A stretch of 25,193 nt of DNA from Rhizophagus sp. LPA8_4_AMF. Taxonomy: Eukaryota > Glomeromycota > Glomeromycetes > Glomerales > Glomeraceae. Positions 11,101 through 20,465 of this stretch are shown here, piece by piece. Location of the stretch: NCBI GenBank assembly GCA_021464525.1, contig JADRCO010000867.1, positions 1 to 25,193 of the forward strand, in the 5' to 3' direction. A program made the translations under genes and the position numbers. Each line of letters starts with the position of its first letter. Position 1 is the stretch's first letter. Below the pieces are notes generated by a model, which did not search any database, was not told where the DNA came from, and saw only the letters and a program-made list of their open reading frames with translations.

Positions 11101-12258
11101 GAGGTAAATGAATCAAAAGCATTTGAATTATATAAAAAGGTATCTGAAAAAGGACATAGTATTGCACAAAATAATCTTGGACTATTATATGAATATGGTA
11201 AAGGGACAGAAAAAGATTTAGAAAAAGCTATTTACTGGTATAATAAAGCAGCTGAAGATGGAAACGTTACTGCTTTATATAATTGGGGTGAATTTTATGA
11301 ATTAGGTAAAGGAGTAGAAAAAGATGAAATTAAAGCTTTTGAATATTATAAAAAATCAGCTGAAAAAGGATTTTTAAAAGCTGAATTAAAACTTGGATGT
11401 TGTTATTATTATGGAATCGGTATTGAAATTAATAAAACAAAGGCGTTCGAATTTTATAGTAGAGCAGCTGAAAAAGGAGATAGTGAAGCGCAAAATAGTC
11501 TTGGTTATTCATATGATTGTGGCCAAGGGGTAAAAAGGGATCGAAAAAAAGCTATTTATTGGTATCAAAAGGCAGCAGAAAATGGAAATGGTATTGCATT
11601 ATATAATTTAGGTGAAGCTTATGAATTAGGAATTGGGGTTGAAAAAGATGAAATTAAAGCATTTGAATATTATAAAAAGTCTGCTGAAAATGGATATACT
11701 GATGTAAAATTTTACCTCGGGTATTGTTATATAAATGGTATTGGGACAGAAGTTAATAAATCAAAAGGTTTTGAGTTATATAATGAAGCGGCTAGTAATA
11801 AAATTATTGGTATTGATAAAAAAATTGATGTTTATCTTGATAAAGTTTGTTATTGGTACCATAAAGCAGCAGAAAATGACAATAAAGTTGCATTATATAA
11901 ATTAGGTGAAATTTATGAATTAGGAAAGGGTGTTGGTGAAAATGAAGTTAGAGCATTTGAATTTTATAAAAAATCAGCTAATCTAGGATTTATAGATGCT
12001 CAATATAAACTTGGTTATATTTATGAGCATGGAATTGAAATTGATAATAATAAAGAAGAGGCTATTAATTTATATAAAATGGCAGCACAAGGGGGGAATG
12101 TTGATGCTCAAAAACGTCTTGCATCTTTATATGAAAAAGGTGAGGGTATACAAAAAAACATTGATAGTGCAATTTATTGGTATAAGAAGGTTATAGAAAA
12201 TGGACATCCCGAAGTTAAAGAAAATTTGGATAATCTTTTGAATCAACAAAAAAAGTGA
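8126..12258 (+). CDS. TKL-type protein kinase fused to 24 Sel1-like repeats
   Basis: Exons are 8126-8350, 8428-8661, 8746-9094 and 9164-12258; GT-AG introns of 77, 84 and 69 nt leave the frame intact, giving 1300 residues. The ATG at 8126 (ACCATGA) is preferred because no ATG precedes it in frame. Kinase domain about 35-295: Gly loop GSFGTV (42-47), Lys62 in ALK, likely alpha-C Glu81, catalytic loop HCDLHAQN (150-157), DFG 169-171, then [12 protein letters not shown] and [12 protein letters not shown]. The usual HRD arginine is Cys151, so it is a non-RD kinase with the catalytic Asp152 retained. A helical, Asn/Ser-rich linker follows (~300-430). Sel1 repeats occupy ~430-1284 in 36-residue units (pattern A..LG..Y..G.G...D..KA..WY.KAAE.G); unit 21 is short. 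Sel1 arrays are protein-binding scaffolds. This fusion is a hallmark expanded family in Rhizophagus. Targets are unknown. Confidence 0.9.
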
Positions 12259-12984
12259 AATATGATAATAGGATTTTAACCAATTTCATTTAATATTAAT
12301 TTTTGAATAATCTGATAATTTATTCTTTGTCTTATTTATCTATATTGTAAAATTCGATATATTTAATTTAGATATGCTTAACTCAACTTTGAAATAAATT
12401 AGTATTAAATCTTAATCTAAAAATTATATCTTAAATCGTAACGCTTATCAAATGAATATTCAAATATAAACCCTCTAAAAATATAATGATTGGTTTTGCC
12501 CTAAAAAAATATCAGTAAATCCAAAATGTGAAATAATCATTATCAGTAAATGTTGGTTATGCCTTAGTCTTTGACTGAAAATAGGTGCATGTGGAAAAGA
12601 GAAACTTCATAAAGATTGTGAATCAAAATTCAAACTTTAGTTTATCGATAAAATATGGGATGTCCGACGAATGACAGATTATCAGATCATAATCTTATTT
12701 TAAAAAAAAAATCTAACTTTATTTTTATTTTAAACCTTTCTTCATATAAATTACATAGTTGTTTAATGAAGATTAAACCATATAATAATTATATTTATAG
12801 GAATAATTAATTGTTTAAAATTTAAAAAAAAATGACTTAAATTTTATTTCCTCAGACAGACGTCTATGAATAATAATAACAGTATAAATAATTTGGTTGT
12901 AAAATTTAAATCAGAAAGGACATTTAATTATTACAGATATTTTTTATAAATAGGCTGGATTATTTTTTATCATCATGGTTTTTT
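12259..12984. other. Intergenic region downstream of the kinase gene
   Basis: No gene was seen. Near 12486-12570 the words ATCAGTAAAT and TTGGTTwTGCC each occur twice, suggesting a small rearranged duplication. The rest is simple A+T-rich sequence. Confidence 0.5.
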
Positions 12985-13440
12985 ATTTCAATGTTAATTA
13001 AGCTTGTTAAAGGTTTAACTGGAATATTTTAGCTTTTAAAATTTGAAATAATGGTTAAAATATAAATTCTCCGAACGATAACATGATATACTGTACTAGT
13101 TGTATAACGATAACAATCTAATTCTAATACTTTTAAGTTTATAAAATATCGTAATAAGTTGTTTTGTTATCATAAAGGTCTTTGATATAAAGTAAAAAAT
13201 GCAAATCCTTGATTCCGTAAATTATTTTTTTTGTTTCATCTGATAATTGTAAAATAACTACGTCCAATAACAATTTCTTCTATACCGTCTTCTTTAAGTA
13301 GTATTTCTAAGGATTTCTCCATAAAATTCGAATAATAATTTTACTCCATGTTTTATTAACTGAAAGACATTTACAGTATTTTGTCATCTTACAAATCCTC
13401 GAATATTAAATAAAGAACGTCTCCGACAAGTTTTTTTTTA
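12985..13440 (-). pseudogene. Decayed F-box/LRR gene relic with large internal deletion
   Basis: Read on the minus strand, the right part (about 13180-13440) follows the first ~90 codons of the intact F-box gene at 4706-6061, including AAAGGTCTTTGATAT and TTTCTCCATAAAATT words and a recognisable LYLIFEDL. The left part (about 12985-13150) follows its leucine-rich middle, with TTTTAAAATTTG and CTAATACTTTTAAG words. The roughly 500 bp between these parts in the intact gene are missing. Stops and frame changes occur throughout and the starting ATG is not recognisable, so it is a dead copy. Similarity seems to extend slightly upstream of the old start, which argues for DNA-level duplication rather than retrocopying. 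Confidence 0.65.
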
Positions 13441-14759
13441 ATGTTAGTATTAAAAAAATAGAATTTATTTTTACGAACGCAACATGTATATATTTATAGT
13501 ATGTATTTAATGCATTTTGATGACTCCTAAATAATAATGGCGTAGCGATTACTAAATATTAATCTATTTGCAGCAACAAAATTTTTTTATTCTCGAAGAA
13601 ACTTATAATATTTACTCACATATAGAATAATGCGATAATTAATTTGATTGATCATGTACGGAATATGATTAATATAACTAATGATTAAGCTTTATATACC
13701 TTATTAATAGAAACTTAAGCCTATTAGAAATTTAAAATTAGATATTTGATACAAATGTCTTTTAAAGGGACAAAAAGAAAATTAAAATGCTTTTTTTTTA
13801 AAACGGAAATACAGTATGTTATTGAATATTATTTTAGTTTTAATAATTAGGAGTTGAAACCGGACAAAAATAGCCGATTAATCGGATAATTATATTGGTA
13901 ATTTGTAATGAGGTTATTCAGTTATATAAAAATTATGCGTACCCTATAAAAAGTACTCTTATTAAAATATATTTAAAATATACTTAAAATATATTAAAAA
14001 TATACTAAAATGGTAAAAATTAAATATAATTTAAGTATAATTTCAATATACTTAAATCATAATAAAATATACTAAAAATAAAATTAACTTAAAATATACT
14101 GAAATGTGTAAAAATTAATTATAATTTAAATATATATTAAAGTATATTTTAAAATAATTTTTAAGAGTATTTTCAATATAAAATAAAAAATTAAGTATAT
14201 TTTAAAAGGATTTTAAATATATTATAATTACTTTTTATTGGGGTATCTAATAAATTTTTTATTTTCCTTAAATTTGCAATATTAAATTGCTGCGCGTAAC
14301 AATGATTTTGAAATTTATACATTTACTGAAATTACATTTCGTAATATTATTTATAAATAACATAAAATTGCTTAAAATTATTAGCAAGTCTCATTATTTT
14401 TATTCCTGAAAAATATAAAACATGCCTATTTATTTCACATTATTATCTAATATGAAAACAAACCTTCGATGATCTCCCGCAGTATACGCAAATATAAATT
14501 TCCTAAATTTAGATAAGCTCCAAAATAATCGGTTAATTATTATCCGATTGAACTGATTTTTTTCTACTTAATTAAAATAAAAGCATTTTTTGTAAATACA
14601 TAAAAATGGCAAATATCTTTTTGGAAACGAACCGTTCTTTATTGTGTATCCTTTTTTAGTAACGCCTAATACAAAGCGTCATTTCTATAACGTAATATTT
14701 ATGCAAAAGAATATTTTACTAACTTAATTTGGTAAGTCCAAATGGATAAAAAAAGTAAT
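13441..14759. other. Upstream flank of the P450 gene, with nested repeats
   Basis: No coding frame was found. It contains the MITE at 13940-14245 and, outside it, an inverted pair sharing AATCGGATAAT (13880-13890 plus; 14539-14549 in reverse). Each member is itself a hairpin: CCGATTAATCGG at 13874-13885 and AATCGG...CCGATT at 14527-14549. Confidence 0.5.
13940..14245. mobile_element. MITE with TA ends, Tc1/mariner-like
   Basis: The left end TACCCTATAAAAAGTA (13940) and the right end, reversed, TACCCCAATAAAAAGTA (14245) form terminal inverted repeats. Similarity continues inward as ATATTTAAAATAtACTT words: the left half carries TTAAAATATACT in forward orientation and the right half carries it inverted. 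Outer TA dinucleotides fit the TA target duplication of Tc1/mariner elements. There is no coding capacity in 306 bp. The superfamily call rests only on the TA ends and is tentative; arm divergence suggests it is not recent. Confidence 0.6.
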
Positions 14760-14768
14760 TATATAAAA
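14760..14768 (+). promoter_or_regulatory. TATA box of the P450 gene
   Basis: TATATAAAA lies 57-65 nt before the P450 ATG and is followed by a relatively G+C-containing stretch, a plausible core-promoter layout. In A+T-rich DNA such words are common, so position is the main support. Confidence 0.45.
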
Positions 14769-14824
14769 AGCGTACATTTCGCCACTTCATTAAATTTCTT
14801 ACTTTTAATCTTTCAGATCAAAAA

Positions 14825-16739
14825 ATGTATCAAACGATCATTCTAGGGTCCATTCTGTTGGTATCGCTTTATATTTTAAAGCGTGTTCGCGAGTCAAGAT
14901 TGGTAAGAAAATAATTTTTAATGATTACATTTTTTTTTGAGTTTTTTTTATTCTATTTTATTTATTTAGAATATGCCACCTCTTGTTCGTTATAAAATTC
15001 CAATTATCGGTCATACTTATAGTTATATTTTTAATTCTGAAGAATTCATTAAACAATGCAAAAAGGAGGTTAGTAAAATTGTAAAGAATTTTTTGTCTTC
15101 TTTTTTTTCTTCCGCGTCAAATCCATTAACTACTTTCAATTATCGTTATTGATTAGTATGGTGATATCTTTAGTCTATATGTATGGGGTCAAGTGAGAAC
15201 AATTGTTGGTAATATATCTAATATATCCGCGTTTTTATTTATATACTTTAAATAAATAATTTTAATGTTCGCAACTAATAAATTTTATATGTATTTGTAT
15301 TTTAATAGGAAAAGAATATGCGCAAGAGATATTATCAAAAGATGATACGTTTAGTTTTAAAGTGGCATTTTACAAAAAATTTCCGGGTGACGTATTACTT
15401 AAAAATTTGGGTGCTATAAATCCAACAAGATTGTTTAAAGATCATATTCTTCCTAAATTAAATTTTTATTCTGAGCGTATGCAAAAAAGTCTTTACTCAG
15501 CCACTCAAAAATATATCGATATTGGTGATCATGATGAACCAAAAGTTTTTAATAATATGTATAGTTTAATGACTAGAATTGTTTCTACCCCTATTGCAAA
15601 TATTTTTATTGGTGAGGTAAGTATATATAGCACGTACTATGTTTATTTTTTTTTTTTTTAAAGAAAGTATTTATTAAAAAAAAAAAATTTTTTTTATAGG
15701 AGGGGTCAAAAGATGAAGAAATTATAACTACATTTGCGGAATTTACTATTGATTTAGCGAAATTTTTAATAATTCCACCATTCCTTGATTTTATTTATCC
15801 GGGACTCCAAAATTATGTCAATCGTATTGTCATAAAATCAGGATTATATAATCCAGCAATTAAACACCAAGATATACTAATTAAACATATTAAAAAACAA
15901 GCTTGTAAACGTTTACAAGAGAAAGAAAAGTATGGAGATTCTTGGAAGCGTCCTGGTGATTTCCTTCAAGATATTATGGAACAAGATGGCTTTGATTCTA
16001 ATAATGTTAATTATTCATTATTAGCAGATAAAATATGTGCGTTACTTTTCGCATCTATTCATACGACAGCTGGTGGTTGTGCAAATGCTTTTATGGATTT
16101 AGCATCTCGACCTCAATATATGCAAGAATTATATGAAGAACAATTGGAAGTACATAAAGAAGCTGACGAGAATGGTGTGCTTCCATTTGAAGCTCTTAAT
16201 CATATGAAGAAATTGGATAGTCTTATTAGAGAGTCATTGAGATTAAGTGGACATATAGTAGCACTTGAACATGCTGTATTAAAAGATCATACGTTCCCTA
16301 ATGGGTTGCAAGTACCAAAAGATCATTTAGTTGGTATTTATGTTGATGATGTTAATCAAGATGAATCATTACAAGGACCAAATCCGAAGTCATTTGAACC
16401 GTTCAGGCATGTAGGTACAAATGCTTCAGCATCAAAAATTGGTAAAGATTATATGCCATTTGGAGGTGGTAAACACGCGTAAGTTTATATATTAGTATTT
16501 AATTTATTTTTTTTGTTTTTTTTTAACTTTTCGCAAATATTATTAATCCAAAAATCATTAAATTATTTAGATGTCCCGGAAGATATTTTGCTATAAACGA
16601 AATCAAATTTTTTATGCATAACGTTATTTTAAAATATAATTTCCGTACAGCAAGTGGTAAAGTTGAAGAAAAAAGGAGGGCCGGTCCAATAGCACTCCCA
16701 AGTTCTGGAGGAATTATTATTGAGAAGAGGGTTAAATGA
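14825..16739 (+). CDS. Cytochrome P450 monooxygenase, six exons
   Basis: A heme-thiolate monooxygenase, inserting oxygen into a hydrophobic substrate with electrons from a reductase, likely at the ER. Exons: 14825-14902, 14970-15068, 15157-15208, 15309-15616, 15700-16478, 16571-16739. Introns are 67, 88, 100, 83 and 92 nt, all GT-AG, and the frame stays open to TGA at 16737, giving 494 residues, normal for the family. Exon 1 is an N-terminal membrane anchor (residues 4-18 hydrophobic, then KRVR), followed by the MPPLV hinge. The I-helix reads LLFASIHTTAGGCANA, like fungal enzymes with an FA.IHTT motif. The K-helix ExxR is in RESLRL; FEPFRH is the PERF-like segment. The heme loop FGGGKHACPGR spans intron 5, with ligand Cys440. 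All key residues are present. The subfamily is not assigned; it resembles the broad fungal ent-kaurene-oxidase-like group. Confidence 0.9.
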
Positions 16740-16754
16740 AATTTTAAAGAAAAA

Positions 16755-17009
16755 ATGGTTCAAGTTATCGAATGGTATGGTATTGATATATAAAATCTTG
16801 AAATTTTATACAACTTATTTTATTATCTTCATTTATCAGAATTAAAGATATTGGAAGTTAAATTTAGGAAATATGGTTCATGTTGTCGAATGGTATGATA
16901 TCAAATTATTGTTGTAAAATATTTGTTTTATTTATTTATTTTCTTTTTTTCATTGTTTATTTCTATACAAATTATTTTATTATTTTTATTAAGTTATTGG
17001 AAGTCGAAT
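16755..17009 (+). repeat. Diverged direct duplication just after the P450 gene
   Basis: ATGGTTCAAGTTATCGAATG at 16755 recurs at 16873 as ATGGTTCATGTTGTCGAATG; over 28 bp only three bases differ. A second shared word, ATTGGAAGT, follows each at 16850 and 16996. The duplicated unit is therefore about 120-145 bp. It begins 16 nt after the stop codon, so it probably lies in the 3' UTR. Confidence 0.55.
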
Positions 17010-17159
17010 CCAATTAGATCTTTACGTTGTAAATGTGAAATTCATAAGTTTTTTGTTGATAGTTATCGTTATGAAATTTGGGATAAAAACCAATATAACT
17101 TGTTACTATGATGAAAATTATAAAATGACAAAAAATGATTGATTTAGTTAATGCCAAAG

Positions 17160-17327
17160 TGTTATGTTAATAACTAGGGAAACGGAACCCGGTATTAAGT
17201 CCAAAGTGACGCTAAGAAACATAGGTTCAGTTCCTGGGATGAACAGAATAATTGGGAATTGTCGGACAACAGAACATGTCGTCATCATCAGGCGAAGACC
17301 TTTCGTTACACTTCGGACTAATTACCA
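17160..17327. other. Compositionally distinct block, possible repeat fragment
   Basis: About 168 bp with clearly more G+C than its surroundings. It starts TGTTATG and ends ATTACCA, a TG...CA form that could be a small LTR-type fossil, but no flanking duplication is visible and the family is unknown. A short frame through it shows no recognised domain. Confidence 0.25.
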
Positions 17328-18526
17328 TGATTTTTTTTTTAAAAAATAATGTAGTAAATTAGTATTTCATTTTACTATAGGTTTTGTTTTTTATTAATTT
17401 TATTTACTATTTTTTTTTTTTTTCTTTTTCTGAATTTAAATAAATTATCTCAAGAATATTATAATCTCTAAATAATAATATTTTGAAAAATCTTTTTGTT
17501 TCTTAAATAATAAATCTGGCCATTATTACCGTTATGTAAAGCAAAAAAAAAAAATGATCATTATGTGATCACACAAAGCTTTCCCATTTAAAGTTAAAAA
17601 AAACTGCTTTACCTTAAAAAGCATGTAATTGTTTATTGATAAAAAAAATTGATAGTTGATGCATCTATAAATTAATATATTATAATAAATACATTAAATT
17701 ATTTCTGATTTCATTTATTTTAATAACACTCATACAAATTTTTTTTTTTTTATAAAAAAACTAATAAATAAGATATTGATTTTTTTAAAAAGAAATAAAA
17801 AAAAAAAAATCAGGTATTTTATTTTTAAATATAATAATATGTACCATGCTTACAAAACTCATTCTAATTTGTGTGATCCTTAATGAGAGCAATAACTTTA
17901 TCATAAAAGAAGAAATTGCTTTTATAAGAAGCGAAGATAATACAACCTAAAAGTGATTACTTTTTCCCAAGAAATTCTTCAGTCCCAAAATAGATTCCAA
18001 ATTTTATGTCTGGTGACGTACTTAGATTTACAGGAAACTCCACAAAATTATTACCGGTCAAAGTTTCAAAATTTCAAATTTTGTTAGTGCTTAATCCAAT
18101 GACGTTCACGTGAGATCGTACGGGACTACGGGGAAACTATTTTCCGATGATATTTCAAAGGGCGCGAATTTTCTATTTCTAATTTTGTAATAAATTTGCA
18201 TAAAAAGGTTAGAAAAACAAATAAAATGAATGTGATATAAAAGTATTAAAAATAATAATTTGCATCAGATAATAATATATATTGTACTTAACTATAAACT
18301 AATAATTAAAAATTTTTTAAATATTTTCGTATGTACCATCAGGAGCTCGGGTAAGGGTTAATTCACTATTCTTGGTTTAAATTACTTGAAAACCACATTT
18401 TTTTTAAATAATAAACAAAATACTTTAATATGATATGCTTTTAAGTATCAAAATAGTAAAAAAAATTGTTACATGTATTATAACTAAGGATAATTAAAAA
18501 AAATAAAATAAAATTTGATAAAAGTT
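17328..18526. other. Intergenic region upstream of the 3' end of a decayed F-box copy
   Basis: No supported gene. It holds short poly(A)/poly(T) runs, an inverted pair GTAAAGCA (17536) / TGCTTTAC (17606), a TCACGTGA palindrome (18106), a small hairpin GGGGAAA...TTTTCC (about 18129-18146), and a 38-codon protein-like open stretch on the minus strand at 17957-18073 that I could not name. Confidence 0.5.
18106..18113. promoter_or_regulatory. TCACGTGA palindrome (bHLH-type site)
   Basis: A perfect 8-bp palindrome about 410 bp past the 3' end of the decayed F-box copy; no gene start is near it. It is one of five in the window. Confidence 0.3.
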
Positions 18527-19797
18527 TCAACTTTCCCATTCAAAATCTTCACCATGCAAATGACTGTAATGTTTAATTGTTCCTTCTTCTTTATAACTTT
18601 CCATTATATCTATATATGGACTGGATTGTATTAGAATAGGACATCTACCTTTCCAATTATCAAAAAATCGGTTTAAAGAATCTTTTCCAATTGGCCAATT
18701 AATAAATTTAAATCTAAACAAATTGGTGGGCGATGATATAGCTAATATTTTGAATAAATCATTCACATTAATTAATAAGATATAATCCAATTAAATGTTG
18801 ACATTTAATTAACAAATTTTCTAATTCTAAAATATTATTGTCGATGAAAATTAGTTTAAGATAAATAACCTGAATAATACTTTTATTATTAATATCATTA
18901 TAATCCCAAATATTCACTTCAGAAAGATTTCCATTTGTACTCTCAATTAAACATTTTAAAACATGGATTGGAATACGCCTAGCTTTTAAAATTTGTAAGA
19001 AAGGAAAAGATTTATTTTCTATATACTTCCATGATAATTAACATTCATTACCATTCAATTCTAATACTCTTAAATTAAATGAAGATGAAAGAATTTTTGT
19101 TACAGGTTGTCTGGTTATCCTTAAATGTTGTATAGTACTTGCATGTTTAATTAGTGAATTTTCAATAACTTCATGAAATGATTTATCATGTCCCTTACAA
19201 TTATCTAGTAAACGAAGTTTTGTTAATTTTTTCTGACTTTCAATCAAATTTACAATTCCATAATTGTTATATGTTGTTTCAATAATAAGTTCCAACTTTT
19301 CAACTGATTTGCATATTTCTGCTAATTGAGCTATACTTTTACCATTTATACTTCTGGTATAACAACTAAGAAATTTAATTTCTGAAAAGCAATTTTTTGG
19401 GTTCAGAAATAAGATTTATGCGAAAATCAATATTTCTACTAATAAAAAGATTAATCATTTCATTTCTTAATTCATAAGTTCCATTAATATCATAGATTAT
19501 TCCATGAATTTTATTTAATTTTAAATGTTTACAAAAACTAATATAATCAAATAAAGGTTTTATATATGAAAACCGGATGTGACGACTAAATTTATTTCTT
19601 GAATCATCAGTATAAATGTAAAATGATAATCTTAAATAATATCATTTTTTTAAGAATTCCAAGGATTTTCCCATAAAATTGGAACAATTATTTCACAAAA
19701 AGTTTTGTTAACTAAAAGACATGAAAAATTGTCTTTCCATTATCTTGTAATTCTTTGAATATCAAATAAAAAATATCTGTATTTAACTTTGTCATTT
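18527..19797 (-). pseudogene. Decayed full-length F-box/LRR gene, paralogue of the copy at 4706-6061
   Basis: Starting from ATG at 19797 (minus), the reading MTKLNTDIFYLIFKELQDNG parallels the intact copy's MSKLNSDILCLIFEEL. It soon meets a stop after a one-base shift, continues in another frame with NKTFCEIIVPILWENPW, then breaks again. Two longer open pieces remain. One at 19038-19295 matches the middle (NNYGIVNLIESQKKL; IENSLIKHAS). One at 18527-18790 matches the end (SSPTNLFRFKF; DNWKGRCP; EEGTIKHYS). It is about 85 bp shorter than the intact gene. At least three breaks make a full-length product unlikely. Similarity is even along the whole gene, so it probably arose by whole-gene duplication. 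Confidence 0.8.
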
Positions 19798-20120
19798 TAT
19801 TATAAAAAAATGAAAAAATGATTGTTAAAAAAGGTGTACGTAACTATTTTATTGTGATGTATTACACAATGCACAAGTCTTGTTGGTTACATTTTAATGC
19901 GTTATGTACTTTAACCATCATCCAGACGAGGGAAGTCGTGTTTGGCCCGGATTCAGGGTTCAGTCATGGAATTCTAAATTTTACACAATAATCCAGGTCC
20001 GGATGATCGGCAAAATTTACTTTGACAGTTAGCGATTATGACCATATGATCTTATTATTTACGACTTTATGTCGACTTTTTCGCCTAATTTAAAACTTTT
20101 CTTTATCATGTTTAAAATTA
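19798..20120. other. Gap between two divergent F-box remnants
   Basis: This holds the old upstream flanks of two dead F-box genes. It has a patch of higher G+C (about 19920-20010) containing ATCCAGGTCCGGATGATC, whose first 11 bases also occur at 6971-6981. No coding frame is evident. Confidence 0.45.
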
Positions 20121-20240
20121 ATGTCTGCTGATTGCTTGGACAAGATTTTGAACACTTTGAAGAGGATAGACTTACTTTAAATTCATGTATATTAGTCGAT
20201 CGTCTTTGGTACGAGGTTTCGGTGAAAACATTCGCTGCAC
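20121..20240 (+). pseudogene. N-terminal fragment of a second F-box family
   Basis: ATG at 20121 begins MSADCLDKIL, then after a one-base shift the adjacent frame continues EHFEEDRLTLNSCILVDRLW and YEVSVKTF. Together these follow the F-box order typical of Rhizophagus genes (ADCL..I...L..D..TL.SC..V.RLW...SV). After about 40 codons the resemblance stops abruptly and an unrelated, more G+C-rich segment follows. It is a truncated, frame-broken relic unlike the minus-strand F-box family in this window. Confidence 0.55.
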
Positions 20241-20280
20241 GCCCGTACCCTTATTATTTCCATGCCGACTGCGGGTTATA

Positions 20281-20288
20281 TCACGTGA
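20281..20288. promoter_or_regulatory. TCACGTGA palindrome (bHLH-type site)
   Basis: A perfect palindrome 178 nt before the ATG of the BTB-TLDc gene, the only one of the five in a typical promoter position for a gene start. Confidence 0.35.
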
Positions 20289-20465
20289 TATCTCATAATT
20301 CGCATAACGCGGGCCACCAGTGCTTTTTTTTTGGGTAACGCTAGGATAGTTGGATGCTCAACTAAACTTTTTTATATGGGTTGCAGATCTGGTCCTACCA
20401 TAAAATTGGTCCCGATTATTTATGATCGTCATAAAGTTACGCCAACTCAAAAAAAAAAAAAAAAA

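Noticed and set aside
13955-14220. CRISPR-like or satellite array
   Set aside because: The repeated TTAAAATATACT words are irregularly spaced and inverted in the second half; a MITE with internal repeats explains them, and the window is eukaryotic.
16923-17111. 62-codon plus-strand frame after the P450
   Set aside because: Its first half is poly(T)-derived Phe/Leu/Ile and the rest falls in the duplicated 3' flank; no domain or splice link to the P450 is needed, since the P450 already ends normally.
17224-17234. GGTTCAGTTCC resembling a tRNA B box
   Set aside because: No A box or cloverleaf arms at the right distance could be drawn, so no tRNA or tRNA-derived SINE is supported.
17164-17349. 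61-codon frame in the G+C-richer block
   Set aside because: Arg/Thr/Ile-rich without a recognised motif, and its end is a poly(T) run; it is better explained by the block's composition.
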